In this document: piece by piece, positions 23,439-31,600 of the stretch
Layout of the letters: the number at the start of each line of letters is the position of its first letter
How positions within the stretch are numbered: the stretch's first letter is position 1
Assembly: GCA_964632395.1 (NCBI GenBank)
Contig: CAZWES010000001.1
Coordinates: 61,855-125,854, forward strand
DNA from: CAZWES01 sp964632395
GTDB taxonomy: Bacteria > Patescibacteriota > Gracilibacteria > Peribacterales > Peribacteraceae
Direction of reading: 5' to 3'
Length of the DNA stretch: 64,000 nt
The notes under the pieces: generated by a model
The model's input: the letters and a program-made list of their open reading frames with translations, nothing else
What the model was told of the DNA's origin: nothing
The model's database searches: none
Program-made: the position numbers and the translations under genes

Positions 23439-23534
23439 TCACAGAACTTTCTCCATCCATACTGTTTCCAGTCCTCCAAGCTCCCCGCGTTTATATTCGC
23501 GATAGCCCCTGATGATTATTGATGACTCTGTAGC
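23439..23534 (-). pseudogene. Possible remnant of an antitoxin-like gene tail
   Basis: A short minus-strand frame with no start ends at a stop at 23439. Its residues (RGYREYKRGELGGLETVW) resemble the C-terminal tails of small antitoxins, which often read ..EYxRGE..SLE.. . It lies between repeat elements A and B in a 420-base stretch with no intact gene. It may be a decayed gene or chance. Confidence 0.3.
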
Positions 23535-23596
23535 TCAAGGATAATATTTCTTATATTTCTTGCAATGATTTTCTTAGAGGAATGTGGGGTAAGAAT

Positions 23597-23682
23597 GTTT
23601 TAATACGTTAAAACTAGGGGCGAGGAAAAGCATCTGTAAAGTGGGATTTTGAGCTTGTTTTCGTGTTTTAATACGCTAAAAC
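23597..23682. repeat. Palindrome-flanked element B
   Basis: GTTTTAATACGTTAAAAC (23597-23614), a 50-base core (GCGAGGAAAAGCAT, GTAAAGTGGG, GAGCTTGTTTTCGT), then GTTTTAATACGCTAAAAC (23665-23682). Same orientation as element A. Confidence 0.85.
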
Positions 23683-23717
23683 TACACAGCTGTGCAAAAC
23701 TTCAGAGTAGAAGCCTC

Positions 23718-24863
23718 CTATTCAATCTTCAGTATTTTACAGTCCACAAGATATGGCGAATTAAATGCGGTCGTTTCACCTGCCTTTTTGCCGGGCACTG
23801 GGAATAAGCGGGCAGACAGTGGTTTGTCCAATTTGATTGCCAAAGTCGCTATGTCCAGAAGTGTTGCTTCAATCTTTTCTGTCGGTGTATCTCCTGGGAT
23901 CGGGACAGTATCCAGTCCGCAACCGCAAACCGCTGAATATAAGAGCAGGTTAGAGATGTTATAAGTTTCCTCATTTGCCCCTGCTGCAAGCCCTCGATCT
24001 TCACAGACTGGAAGCATAAGACCGGAGTAACCGCATTGTTTTACTGATAGTCTCTTTAGTACACGTGTGATCAAGGCAGAAATTGTAAGCGTCCCCTGGT
24101 TTCCGAATTTGCCAAATCCTAGCTTTTCATAGGCAAAAGCAACACTTTCCTGCTCTTCAAGGCCTGGATTTAGTGAAACATCTATTCCGTTATATTTAAT
24201 ATTGGAGTCCTTTGAGATTTGCTGAGATAGGTCTGCTATCTTTTTGGTTTCTTCCTCGAATATTTGTTTTAGGTTTTGTTCGGCCTCTGTGAGATTATTG
24301 GATTTTGAAAATGCTTTCATGGCCAAATCTCCACATTCCAGGCCAATACTGAAAGCGTCTTCACCTTCATGAAATCCTGTGGGAAAGAAGGGGATGCCTG
24401 CTTTGCAGTTTGCAGAAGCGCAAAACCTGAAATTCCCGTAACCGTTTTCTGTTTCTTCGGCGATTCTTTTAATAACCTGCGCAGCAACTTTGGCATTTTC
24501 AAAGTTTATTCCGCTGTCTTTATCACCTATTTTCGCTGAGCACGAAATTCGGGAAGTTACCTTATTGAATTCTGGTACAAGTTTTATTCTCTCAGGAGTG
24601 TCTGCAAATCCAACATTAAAGAAACTCACATCGAGTTCTTCACATACATGTTCTATTTTTTGAATTGCACTGACGATTTCTGCATCAGGGAGACTGCCAA
24701 GATATTCTTCCCAGGAATTTGTAGATATCCTTGTCGTCTGAACTTCGTAGCTTGATTTTTCGAAAACATTTTTTGCTACCTGGTTAAAATCAGCAGCTTT
24801 CCTGATTCTATCTTCTTCATGCGATTTTAGAGATATGCCTGTTGTTATGGTTCTGATTTTCAT
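23718..24863 (-). CDS. DUF711 family protein
   Basis: The 381-residue protein has the DUF711 (UPF0210) hallmark near residue 320, SAVCGCGLDTVPIPGDTPTEKI. MKIRTITTGISL lies at the N-terminus and GQGTL-like GNQGTLTISALITRVL in the middle. The family is a relative of anaerobic-type enzymes of unknown reaction and is common in archaea and anaerobes. UPF0210 members are usually ~450 residues; this one is shorter, at the lower end. There is no signal peptide. It stands alone between palindrome-flanked elements B (left) and C (right), like a cassette. Confidence 0.85.
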   Translation of the reverse strand: MKIRTITTGISLKSHEEDRIRKAADFNQVAKNVFEKSSYEVQTTRISTNSWEEYLGSLPDAEIVSAIQKIEHVCEELDVSFFNVGFADTPERIKLVPEFNKVTSRISCSAKIGDKDSGINFENAKVAAQVIKRIAEETENGYGNFRFCASANCKAGIPFFPTGFHEGEDAFSIGLECGDLAMKAFSKSNNLTEAEQNLKQIFEEETKKIADLSQQISKDSNIKYNGIDVSLNPGLEEQESVAFAYEKLGFGKFGNQGTLTISALITRVLKRLSVKQCGYSGLMLPVCEDRGLAAGANEETYNISNLLLYSAVCGCGLDTVPIPGDTPTEKIEATLLDIATLAIKLDKPLSARLFPVPGKKAGETTAFNSPYLVDCKILKIE

Positions 24864-24956
24864 ATTTTATCCGGGTAGGTTCTAGATCATAGTACCAAAT
24901 AAGGTGGGACACGTGAAATTTTTGTGCTGTATGTAAAAGAGCATGCTTGTTTTCAT

Positions 24957-25042
24957 GTTTTAATACGTTAAAACAAAGGGCAAGGAAAAGCAGCTTTAAA
25001 GTGAAGTTTGGAGCTTGTTTTGGTGTTTTAATACGTTAAAAC
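24957..25042. repeat. Palindrome-flanked element C
   Basis: GTTTTAATACGTTAAAAC at 24957-24974 and 25025-25042, with a core GGCAAGGAAAAGCAGCTTTAA and GAGCTTGTTTTGGT. A partial extra unit (GCTTGTTTTCAT) lies just before the first palindrome, so the arrangement is a tandem repeat with a ~68-base period. Confidence 0.85.
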
Positions 25043-25099
25043 TAAGCCAAGCTGCATGAAAACAAAAAGATAGCTCCACTCCTATATCCGGTTTGACGC

Positions 25100-25105
25100 T
25101 ATAAT
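25100..25105 (+). promoter_or_regulatory. -10 box of the kinase-like gene
   Basis: A perfect TATAAT lies 6 bases before the ATG at 25112; no good -35 box is visible. It predicts a leaderless message. Confidence 0.45.
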
Positions 25106-25111
25106 TCCAAC

Positions 25112-26002
25112 ATGCTTGATACTAGTTTGGTACACAGCATTCTCACAGAGTCCTTTCCTTCACTTGAGGTTGCAGAAATTGTCGCGCTGGGGGAAGGGTG
25201 GCACATTGATGCGTTTGCTGTGAATGAGGAATACGTCTTTCGGTTTCCGAAGACGGAGGAAGCCGTTGTACATCTTCGAAAGGAAATATGCATGCTTCCA
25301 AAACTCCGTTCCGCCCTACCACTCGCCATTCCTGATTTTACATTCGTCGGCAAACCATCTCAGTCATTCCCGCGACCGTTTGTAGGATACAAAATGATCG
25401 ATGGGGAGATTCTGACGAAAGAATCATTTGCCAGTCTCTCCGACGCAGCAAAGAAAAGCATCGCCAAGCAGGTCGCGGATTTTGTGATGGCAATGCACAG
25501 CTTTCCTTCCCCTGAGGCAAAGAAGTGCGGCATAGAAACATTGGATGCGCGTGACGACTACACGGAATTCCTGCGAGAAATAAGGGAGAAGGCGCTTCCG
25601 AAGCTTTCAGGTGCAGAGCAGGAAGAAGTTGTCTGTCTTTTTGAATGGTTCCTCGAGGAAGAGAAAAATTTTGCATATGAACCAATTCTTCGCCACGCGG
25701 ATTTGGGGCTCTGCCATCTGCTTAGTGACGGGCAAAAACTGATAGGTGTAATCGACTTCGGAGATATGACAATCGGCGATCCGGAGTATGAGCTTCATTT
25801 CCTTTATGAGGGCTGTGGAAGAGTTTTCATCGAGCTCATCCTGCAGTATCTGAATCATCCTGACCCCGATCGTCTATTGCAAAAGCTGCAGTTCTATTCC
25901 AAGATGAATTTTCTGGATGACGCACTGCATGGGCCAACTGATGGGTGGAAAGAGTGGGGATGGAAAGAGTTCAGAAGAGCATTGGAATCTCCCACTGAGT
26001 AG
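25112..26002 (+). CDS. APH/choline-kinase-like phosphotransferase
   Basis: The 296-residue protein has the aminoglycoside phosphotransferase/choline kinase fold. An N-lobe AFAVNEEYVFRFPKTEEAV carries the ATP-binding lysine region. The catalytic loop RHADLGLCHLL (HxDLxxxH variant of the Brenner motif) is near residue 198, and the metal-binding VIDFGDMTIGDPEYEL follows near 218. Members phosphorylate small hydroxylated substrates, including antibiotics, sugars or choline; the substrate cannot be read from the sequence, and resistance should not be assumed. It lies alone between elements C and D, again like a cassette. Confidence 0.85.
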   Translation: MLDTSLVHSILTESFPSLEVAEIVALGEGWHIDAFAVNEEYVFRFPKTEEAVVHLRKEICMLPKLRSALPLAIPDFTFVGKPSQSFPRPFVGYKMIDGEILTKESFASLSDAAKKSIAKQVADFVMAMHSFPSPEAKKCGIETLDARDDYTEFLREIREKALPKLSGAEQEEVVCLFEWFLEEEKNFAYEPILRHADLGLCHLLSDGQKLIGVIDFGDMTIGDPEYELHFLYEGCGRVFIELILQYLNHPDPDRLLQKLQFYSKMNFLDDALHGPTDGWKEWGWKEFRRALESPTE

Positions 26003-26022
26003 TTGTTGGCATAAGTACTGGT

Positions 26023-26109
26023 GTTTTAATACGTTAAAACAGTGGGGCAAGGAAAAGCAGCTTTAAAGTGGGGTTTGGAGCTTGTTTTCGTATTTTAATA
26101 CGTTAAAAC
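26023..26109. repeat. Palindrome-flanked element D
   Basis: GTTTTAATACGTTAAAAC (26023-26040), core GGCAAGGAAAAGCAGCTTTA and GGAGCTTGTTTTCG, then ATTTTAATACGTTAAAAC (26092-26109, one mismatch). Same orientation as A to C. Confidence 0.85.
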
Positions 26110-26156
26110 AGACCAAAGTCTCTAAAAGCTCAGAAAAATACAGAGATGGAGCCTCG

Positions 26157-27272
26157 TCACGTAACAACCTCCTCCAATCTTCCATCATCGACCGTCTTTT
26201 TTATCTCCCCCGCAATCCTCTCCCCATAACTCACTGGCTCCCCATGCAAGTACATCGAGTAGGGAGTGAACTTTGTTCCCGGCGACCCCGGAATCCTCAA
26301 ACTAACATCAAAAATAACAATATCCTCTTTGCCCTCTTCTGCAACAACTGCGCCCTGCAAAGCGAATGGGCCGATGATGCCTTTGTCATCATGTTTTTTA
26401 GTTGCAGCCACAAACTTTTCACCCAGGTCAAATGCTTTTTCCAGAATGGATTCTTTTACGGTGACGGCGATGTGACCAGTCTCAATCATCTTCAGGTCAA
26501 CGTGCTTGAGTGCCTTAGCTTGTTCGGCTGCAGTCATTTTCAAAAACCCATCAAGATTAGTTTGTCTTCTTGTATCTGTTCCCATCAACTCAAGTTCGTT
26601 TGAAAGAGGGGAGTAGAAGAAGTTGAAGTTAACCGGAGCGCCGACTACAAATTCCTCAATCACGGCATCACGCCAACTTGAATCCACTTTTCCATCTGCC
26701 TCAAGTTTTGATCCTTCTTCTTCATATTCATCTTTACTTGAGACAACAAAGAAGGCGCGCTCATAACTTCGTGCTTTCTCACTTGCCTTGACAATTATCG
26801 GCCTGTCGATCTCTTCCGGCTTTTCAAAAATCTTTGGAGCTCTGATGCCAGCGTCATGCAACAAATGATACTGGTTGTAAGGCTGGTCGCGTTCCTCCAG
26901 TTTTATGTACGAGCGGTTGCCGAAGATCGGTACATTGAAATCATTTTCAACTCGTGAATAATCGCTGAAGTAAACCCAAAAGTAGCGATTGTGGATAAAA
27001 ATTGTATTCAGAGATCTTAAGTTTTCCTGAACTTCATCATCAAGAACGTTTTCGAATGTTTCAACTGGTATCACTTCATCAACACACCCTTTCCCGTCAC
27101 GAGCCTTGTAATACGTATCGTAAGTTTTGTTTCTGCCTTTTCGCGCTACGCATACAGTCTTAAAGTCAAACTTCTTTGCGCCATGGCAAACATCAAGTGC
27201 GCTGTGTCCGCCAAGGACGCCAATTGAGATCTTATTTGTGTCGTAGCCTTTGAGGAGTTCTTGGGGGGTCAT
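26157..27272 (-). CDS. purP: Archaeal-type AICAR formyltransferase-like ligase PurP (paralog 1)
   Basis: PurP uses formate and ATP to turn AICAR into FAICAR, an archaeal alternative to the folate-dependent PurH step. The 371-residue protein has the N-terminal domain with GVLGGHSALDVCHGAKKFDF and CVARKGRNKTYD. An ATP-grasp-like core follows with RPIIVKASEKARSYERAFFVV, VIEEFVVGAPVNFNFFYSP, and the late motifs DTRRQTNLDGFL and VFDVSLRIPGSPGTKFTPYS. The start overlaps the NYN-domain gene stop by 4 bases (ATGA), so the pair is translationally coupled. Finding it in a bacterium suggests transfer from archaea. Nearby his genes make AICAR, which would be its substrate. Confidence 0.8.
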   Translation of the reverse strand: MTPQELLKGYDTNKISIGVLGGHSALDVCHGAKKFDFKTVCVARKGRNKTYDTYYKARDGKGCVDEVIPVETFENVLDDEVQENLRSLNTIFIHNRYFWVYFSDYSRVENDFNVPIFGNRSYIKLEERDQPYNQYHLLHDAGIRAPKIFEKPEEIDRPIIVKASEKARSYERAFFVVSSKDEYEEEGSKLEADGKVDSSWRDAVIEEFVVGAPVNFNFFYSPLSNELELMGTDTRRQTNLDGFLKMTAAEQAKALKHVDLKMIETGHIAVTVKESILEKAFDLGEKFVAATKKHDDKGIIGPFALQGAVVAEEGKEDIVIFDVSLRIPGSPGTKFTPYSMYLHGEPVSYGERIAGEIKKTVDDGRLEEVVT

Positions 27273-27844
27273 GGTTGATCAGGGATGATAGAGCAGGAAT
27301 TGAGATGATTAGCTTTTATTCGTGAGTGGAAATCGGCAACTTGTCGCAATTGATTTGTACGTACTTTACCTGGTGGGAAGATTACTCCAATCCGCTTTTC
27401 CGGGAAATATTGTTTTACAGTATGAATTGCGGGGATCAAGTCATTGTCAGCGGAAATAACAATTGCAGCGTCATACGAATTGGTATGTGCAAGGCTCAAT
27501 AGATTAATCGCGATGTTAACGTCCGTTTGTTTTTCTTCAGGCTTGAAGAAGACATGTCCGCATTTATGGCAACGTAGATGCCTTTTTCTGAATTCACCCT
27601 GCACTATTTTTATGCCTTGTGATTTGAGTGAACGAATTCGCTTGTGATATTGCTGCAATTTTTCTTTGGACCACCACGGGCTTGCTGTGAAGTAATAAAC
27701 ATCAGCGAGTTCATATTGCTTGGTCAAAAAGAATTGGATGAGTTTTTTGATGTCAATCTCACTTTCGGCATTGTGCGTTGGGCATTTTTCCAGTGCGTGG
27801 TGTAGGTTGAAGCCGTCTATAAATGCTATTACGCGGTGTGACAT
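27269..27844 (-). CDS. NYN-domain (PIN-like) nuclease with zinc-ribbon insert
   Basis: The 191-residue protein is an NYN/LabA-like PIN-fold protein: FIDGFNLHHALEK near the N-terminus, then acidic KQTDVNIAINLL near residue 110 and VISADNDLIPAI near 130, the usual Asp-rich metal site. A Cys/His segment LRCHKCGHVFF in the middle could bind zinc. NYN proteins are predicted RNases. It is the first gene of a two-gene unit with purP, behind a promoter, a leader hairpin and a terminator. The link to purine metabolism is unexplained. Confidence 0.85.
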   Translation of the reverse strand: MSHRVIAFIDGFNLHHALEKCPTHNAESEIDIKKLIQFFLTKQYELADVYYFTASPWWSKEKLQQYHKRIRSLKSQGIKIVQGEFRKRHLRCHKCGHVFFKPEEKQTDVNIAINLLSLAHTNSYDAAIVISADNDLIPAIHTVKQYFPEKRIGVIFPPGKVRTNQLRQVADFHSRIKANHLNSCSIIPDQP

Positions 27845-27854
27845 GATATGGATA

Positions 27855-27912
27855 ATAAAAACCCCGGGTCCTCAGGGGCCCGGGACATAGGGGATATACC
27901 CCCATGGCGGTT
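27855..27912 (-). ncRNA. Leader RNA with intrinsic terminator before NYN-purP
   Basis: Transcription from the promoter at 27919-27947 would start near 27912. The leader contains a hairpin (GGGG-tatat-CCCC, 27890-27903), then a terminator hairpin CCCGGG..CCCGGGG (27862-27884) and TTTTTATT, ending 11 bases before the NYN start. Readthrough is needed to express the genes, as in attenuators. It may also serve as terminator of the upstream purP paralog. Confidence 0.5.
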
Positions 27913-27918
27913 GCCTAC

Positions 27919-27947
27919 AATATAACTCATACAGGCTTTTCGTGCAA
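27919..27947 (-). promoter_or_regulatory. Promoter of the NYN-purP unit
   Basis: Minus-strand TTGCAC (27942-27947), 17 bases, TATATT (27919-27924), between the two purP genes and upstream of the leader hairpins. Confidence 0.6.
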
Positions 27948-28014
27948 GAGGCCACAATCTTTTTATTGTTGGCCGCTTTTTGGTAATTTCGCGAATAAAC
28001 ATCATATTTAGTCG

Positions 28015-29070
28015 TCACCCGAGTACATCTCCAAGCTTCCCACTTGTGATCGCTTCTTTAATGTCTCTTGCAATCCTCCTTCCCGTGCTCATCGGGACAT
28101 CATACTTCAAAGCAGTATAAGGAGATCCCTCAATAAACGGATTTGTTCCGGCAACAATTCTTGCAGAAATTTCAAACACGTAGATATCAAGCTTTCTCGT
28201 CACAATTGTTTCCAGGCAGAAAGGTCCGAACAACCCCTTTCCTCCGCAGAGCTCCTTACTCGTTCTGACTACGCTCTCACCCATCTCAAACATCTGTGGC
28301 AGAAGTGACTCACGCACCGTCACTGCGATATTCCCCGTCACCGTGTAACTTGTGAAGATGGAAGCGGCCAATTGATCTTCCGCACGGATTCTTCCGATGG
28401 AATCTGCATTTGATTCATACCGCTTATCAAAGCTCATGATCTCCAGCTCTCCAGTCACGGGCGAGTAGAAGTAATGGATGTAGAGCGGAACACCAACGAT
28501 GTACTCCTGAATCACAAAATCATTTTCATTTGGATACTTTTTATCTTTAACTTCTTTAAATTGCTCCGGATTTCTTACAATAAAGTAACCGAAACCGCCG
28601 GCTGCCCCGTGAAACTTAACGATCACGGGCTTATCAATTTCTTCTGGGGTGTTAAAGACTTTCGGGAGCTTGAGTCCCGATTTTTCCATCCACTCGCGCT
28701 CTTTTGTTCTATCCGATTCCCACTCCAGGATATCTTTTGTTCCGTAGTACATCACATCCATTTGTTTTACCCTGTCATGCCCCATGTAAGCGATGAACGA
28801 GCCATGCGGAATTACAATCGCGTTTCTTTTCCTTAGTTCCTCTTCCAGTTTTTTATCCCAGTTTGCCCAGTCATCAATAGTGATAATCTCATCCGCCACA
28901 CCATAACTTTCGTATGGCTTCTCTCTGCCTTTCTTGCATATCACAAGATTTCGCATTCCTTCATCCCGTGCACCTTTCAAAATTTGCAGGGCGCTGTGGC
29001 TGCCGAGCGTGGCGATGACGTAATCTTTTGGATTTGCGGAAGCCGGTGGTATAAGACCGCCTGTTTCCAT
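28015..29070 (-). CDS. purP: PurP-like ligase (paralog 2)
   Basis: A second PurP homolog of 351 residues. Marks include VIATLGSHSALQILKGARDEG, CKKGREKPYESYG, KPVIVKFHGAAGGFGYFIV, FVIQEYIVGVPLYIHYFYSP and VFEISARIVAGTNPFIEGSPY. It has the more canonical archaeal features (HGAAGGFGYF) than paralog 1. ATG 29070 starts directly before the conserved domain; the frame is open to 29148 but that part is unlike the family. TATATT at 29083-29088 lies 12 bases upstream. Archaea often carry two diverged PurP copies, and the same is seen here. The protein could be bifunctional in the AICAR step or have a related amide-forming role. Confidence 0.8.
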   Translation of the reverse strand: METGGLIPPASANPKDYVIATLGSHSALQILKGARDEGMRNLVICKKGREKPYESYGVADEIITIDDWANWDKKLEEELRKRNAIVIPHGSFIAYMGHDRVKQMDVMYYGTKDILEWESDRTKEREWMEKSGLKLPKVFNTPEEIDKPVIVKFHGAAGGFGYFIVRNPEQFKEVKDKKYPNENDFVIQEYIVGVPLYIHYFYSPVTGELEIMSFDKRYESNADSIGRIRAEDQLAASIFTSYTVTGNIAVTVRESLLPQMFEMGESVVRTSKELCGGKGLFGPFCLETIVTRKLDIYVFEISARIVAGTNPFIEGSPYTALKYDVPMSTGRRIARDIKEAITSGKLGDVLG

Positions 29071-29151
29071 AATATTTCGATGAATATAGCAGATTTTTTT
29101 TGGGATGCAAGTGGGAGGCTTGGTTGGAGTAATGATCCCAATAGTCACCTC

Positions 29152-30594
29152 CTACTGTAACGAGGGGTAGCCGGTGGGATTATTGCTTTGCCAGATACTC
29201 GTGAAATCCCACAGGGGAGCACTTGTGTCGTACACGTTGTGCGTCTCATCGAACACATCGCTCTCGGCACCCAGTGCAGTGCAGGAGCCACCTCCCCAAC
29301 CGATGCACTGTGTTGCATCGTCACCTGGGCGGTCGAGCCAGTAAGAATTAACAGGAGAATATCCATTCGAATCTCCAGCAAAACCTCCCACTTTACTGGA
29401 TCCGCGCACTTCTCCCGTGGAATACGAATTCTTCACCATGTCACACAAGATACAATTTCCTACCAGTCCACCGGCTCCCATAACGCCGTATACATTTCCG
29501 GTTGCATACGAGTTTTCAATTGTGCCGGCATGAAGCCTGCCCACAAGTCCGCCTGCCCACCCCAGGGTTGCAGAATTTGCCGTTACATCTCCCGTTGCAT
29601 AGCTATCTACTATTGTACCTGCCGCCATCTCTGCCACGAGTCCTCCTGCCATAGCATTGTTGGAAGTAACATCCACATTTGCAGATGAGCGGCTTATTGC
29701 ATCTGCGACAAGGTGTTCTGCTATCAATCCCCCCGCCCTCTCATCACCCTGCACTGTGCCGGTCACGTGAACATTTTCTATAGCCCCTTGGCTCAAAGAG
29801 GCCAGAGGCGCAACCTGCGAACCCCCGGCGATGTTCACGTTCTCTAGATTTAGGTCACGAACAGTGCTGCCTACACCGATGTAAAGAAACATAGCTGCAG
29901 GCTCTCCTGGCTTGTTGATAGTCAGATTTCTAATGGTATTTCCTCCTCCGTCGAATGTGCCGGTGAACGTGCTGGCGATGGGTTCAAATGCGCCGAAATC
30001 TTCACAGAGCACATCGGATGTCAGCGCATAATCTGACGCCATCGTAGTTATTCCCTGCAAATCCTCACACGTACAGATTACATACGGGTCGCCGCCGGAA
30101 ACACAACAAGTTGATGATCCTTCTCCCGGCAATTCCCCAAAGTGTGATGATGTGACCCGTGGTCGCCCGGCTTGCTCATATACCATATACCCCGTACATG
30201 ATGACAACTCAGGTTCAGCAGGATCGAGGGGCAAATCGGTAATGAACTCGGGAGGCAGCGTACCCAAGTCCACACCGCCCATACTAATACATGTTTCTGC
30301 AGGAACACTGGGCTTGCAGATAGGCTTGGCATTTATTTCGCCTTCTCTAACTTCTCCGCCTCCTGCCGCTTCCCATTTATCAATCAAATATGTGGTCATG
30401 GAGCTTTGTATCTCTTTGATGTGATATTTGCGCTTCGCATCGTAAGCGCTTATCAGATTTTTTCTGGGGGCTAATGCAACTATTACGATTCCGGCAATCA
30501 TGCAGATCATTCCTGCTACCAGCAGAAGCTCTATTAGAGTAAAGCCTTTTCTATATGCTAAGCGGCACATGTGTCTTGTCATATACGTGACCAT
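29152..30594 (-). CDS. GLUG-repeat protein with prepilin signal
   Basis: The protein has a type IV prepilin/pseudopilin leader (RKGFTLIELLLVAGMICMIAGIVIVAL), cleaved after Gly by prepilin peptidase. A pseudopilin-like part follows, then tandem GLUG-like repeats from about residue 240 (AGGLVAEMAAGTIVDSYATGDVTAN, AGGLVGRLHAGTIENSYATGNVYG, GGLVGN...NSYSTGEVRG). Such repeats form extended beta structures in surface adhesins. Several Cys pairs are present (CVSGGDPYVICTCEDL). The 480-residue length is far above the usual pilin. It is probably a surface-exposed tip or adhesive component of a type IV pilus; no assembly genes are in this window. Confidence 0.8.
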   Translation of the reverse strand: MVTYMTRHMCRLAYRKGFTLIELLLVAGMICMIAGIVIVALAPRKNLISAYDAKRKYHIKEIQSSMTTYLIDKWEAAGGGEVREGEINAKPICKPSVPAETCISMGGVDLGTLPPEFITDLPLDPAEPELSSCTGYMVYEQAGRPRVTSSHFGELPGEGSSTCCVSGGDPYVICTCEDLQGITTMASDYALTSDVLCEDFGAFEPIASTFTGTFDGGGNTIRNLTINKPGEPAAMFLYIGVGSTVRDLNLENVNIAGGSQVAPLASLSQGAIENVHVTGTVQGDERAGGLIAEHLVADAISRSSANVDVTSNNAMAGGLVAEMAAGTIVDSYATGDVTANSATLGWAGGLVGRLHAGTIENSYATGNVYGVMGAGGLVGNCILCDMVKNSYSTGEVRGSSKVGGFAGDSNGYSPVNSYWLDRPGDDATQCIGWGGGSCTALGAESDVFDETHNVYDTSAPLWDFTSIWQSNNPTGYPSLQ

Positions 30595-30646
30595 CGTAAC
30601 TCATAATCTGAATTCACAAAAACCTAAAAAAACGCTCTTTTGAGCT

Positions 30647-31573
30647 CTATTCATACATCTCCGTAACACTTTCTCCCTTAATAACATGTTCCACCACTTC
30701 CGAGAGCATCGGTGCAATACTCAAAACCTTTAAGCCATCGAATCCTTTCCCATTCAGTGGAATCGAGTCTGTCACCACAACTTCTTTGAAGGAAGCTTCC
30801 TTAAGTCTCTCAATCGCAGGACCCGAGAAGATGGGGTGAGTTGCGGCAACGTACACATCTTCCTTGGCACCATTTTTGATCAAAGCTTCCTTGGCTGCAC
30901 AGATTGAGCCTGCGGTATCTATCATGTCGTCATAAAGAATCGCGGTCTTTCCTTCAATCTCGCCAACAACATGTAGGATGGAAGCCTCGTTATGCTGAGG
31001 ACGGGCTTTGTGCATCACAACAAGTTCCGCACCCAACTTATCTGCAAAAAGTTTTGCAGCCTTTGTACCGCCAGCATCAGGTGAGACGACAGCAACGTCA
31101 CTCAGATTCTTCTCCTTGAAGTATTTTACAAAGAGCGAGAACGGTTCCAGCGCATCCATCGGAACATCCGAGAATCCCTGAACCTGATCGGCGTGCAGCG
31201 CAAGGGTCATCACGTGGTCCGCGCCTGCGGATACAAGCATGTCACATACAAGTTTTGCGGAGATTGGCTCGCGTGGCTTACTCACTCTATCTTGTCGTGC
31301 GTAAGGGAAGTGGGGCATGATCACGCAGATCATCTTTGCGAACCCGAGTTTTGCAGCCTGGCACATAAGGCAGGTTTCAAAAACATCACTATCAATTGCT
31401 TCGGTTCCTGTTTGTATGATGAAGACTTCTTTCTCGCGTACAGTTTCCTCGTACCTAACGTACTGTTCTCCACTTGAGAAAGTCTTGAGCTCAACTTTGC
31501 CAAGGGAGGTACCGAGTGCCTTAGCAATCTTCTCGGCGAGCTCGGGGTGCGATGATCCGGAGAAGAGCTTCAT
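30647..31573 (-). CDS. prs: Ribose-phosphate pyrophosphokinase (PRPP synthase)
   Basis: Prs makes PRPP from ribose 5-phosphate and ATP, the shared precursor of histidine, purines and pyrimidines. The 308-residue protein has the N-terminal KLFSGSSHPELAEKIAKALG and FSSGEQYVRY, the PDA-loop VVSPDAGGTKAAKLFADKLG and the PRPP-binding ILYDDMIDTAGSICAAKEAL. Length and motifs are standard. -10 boxes (TATACT 31578-31583, TACAAT 31583-31588) lie 4-10 bases before the ATG. It is 15 kb from hisG, which uses its product. Confidence 0.95.
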   Translation of the reverse strand: MKLFSGSSHPELAEKIAKALGTSLGKVELKTFSSGEQYVRYEETVREKEVFIIQTGTEAIDSDVFETCLMCQAAKLGFAKMICVIMPHFPYARQDRVSKPREPISAKLVCDMLVSAGADHVMTLALHADQVQGFSDVPMDALEPFSLFVKYFKEKNLSDVAVVSPDAGGTKAAKLFADKLGAELVVMHKARPQHNEASILHVVGEIEGKTAILYDDMIDTAGSICAAKEALIKNGAKEDVYVAATHPIFSGPAIERLKEASFKEVVVTDSIPLNGKGFDGLKVLSIAPMLSEVVEHVIKGESVTEMYE

Positions 31574-31600
31574 GTCGAGTATATTGTACCACAGAGACGA

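Noticed and set aside
23334..26109. CRISPR array
   Set aside because: The intervals between palindromes share one core sequence, so they are not unique spacers, copies are paired rather than regularly spaced, and no cas gene is near.
13603..26109. Integron attC cassette array
   Set aside because: The palindromes lack clear R'/R'' (GTTRRRY/RYYYAAC) boxes with the usual imperfect L boxes, and no integrase is visible. Kept as an open cassette-like pattern instead.
27855..27912. ZTP riboswitch before NYN-purP
   Set aside because: The location is attractive, but the conserved ZTP core sequences were not recognised by eye; it is reported only as a leader with terminator.
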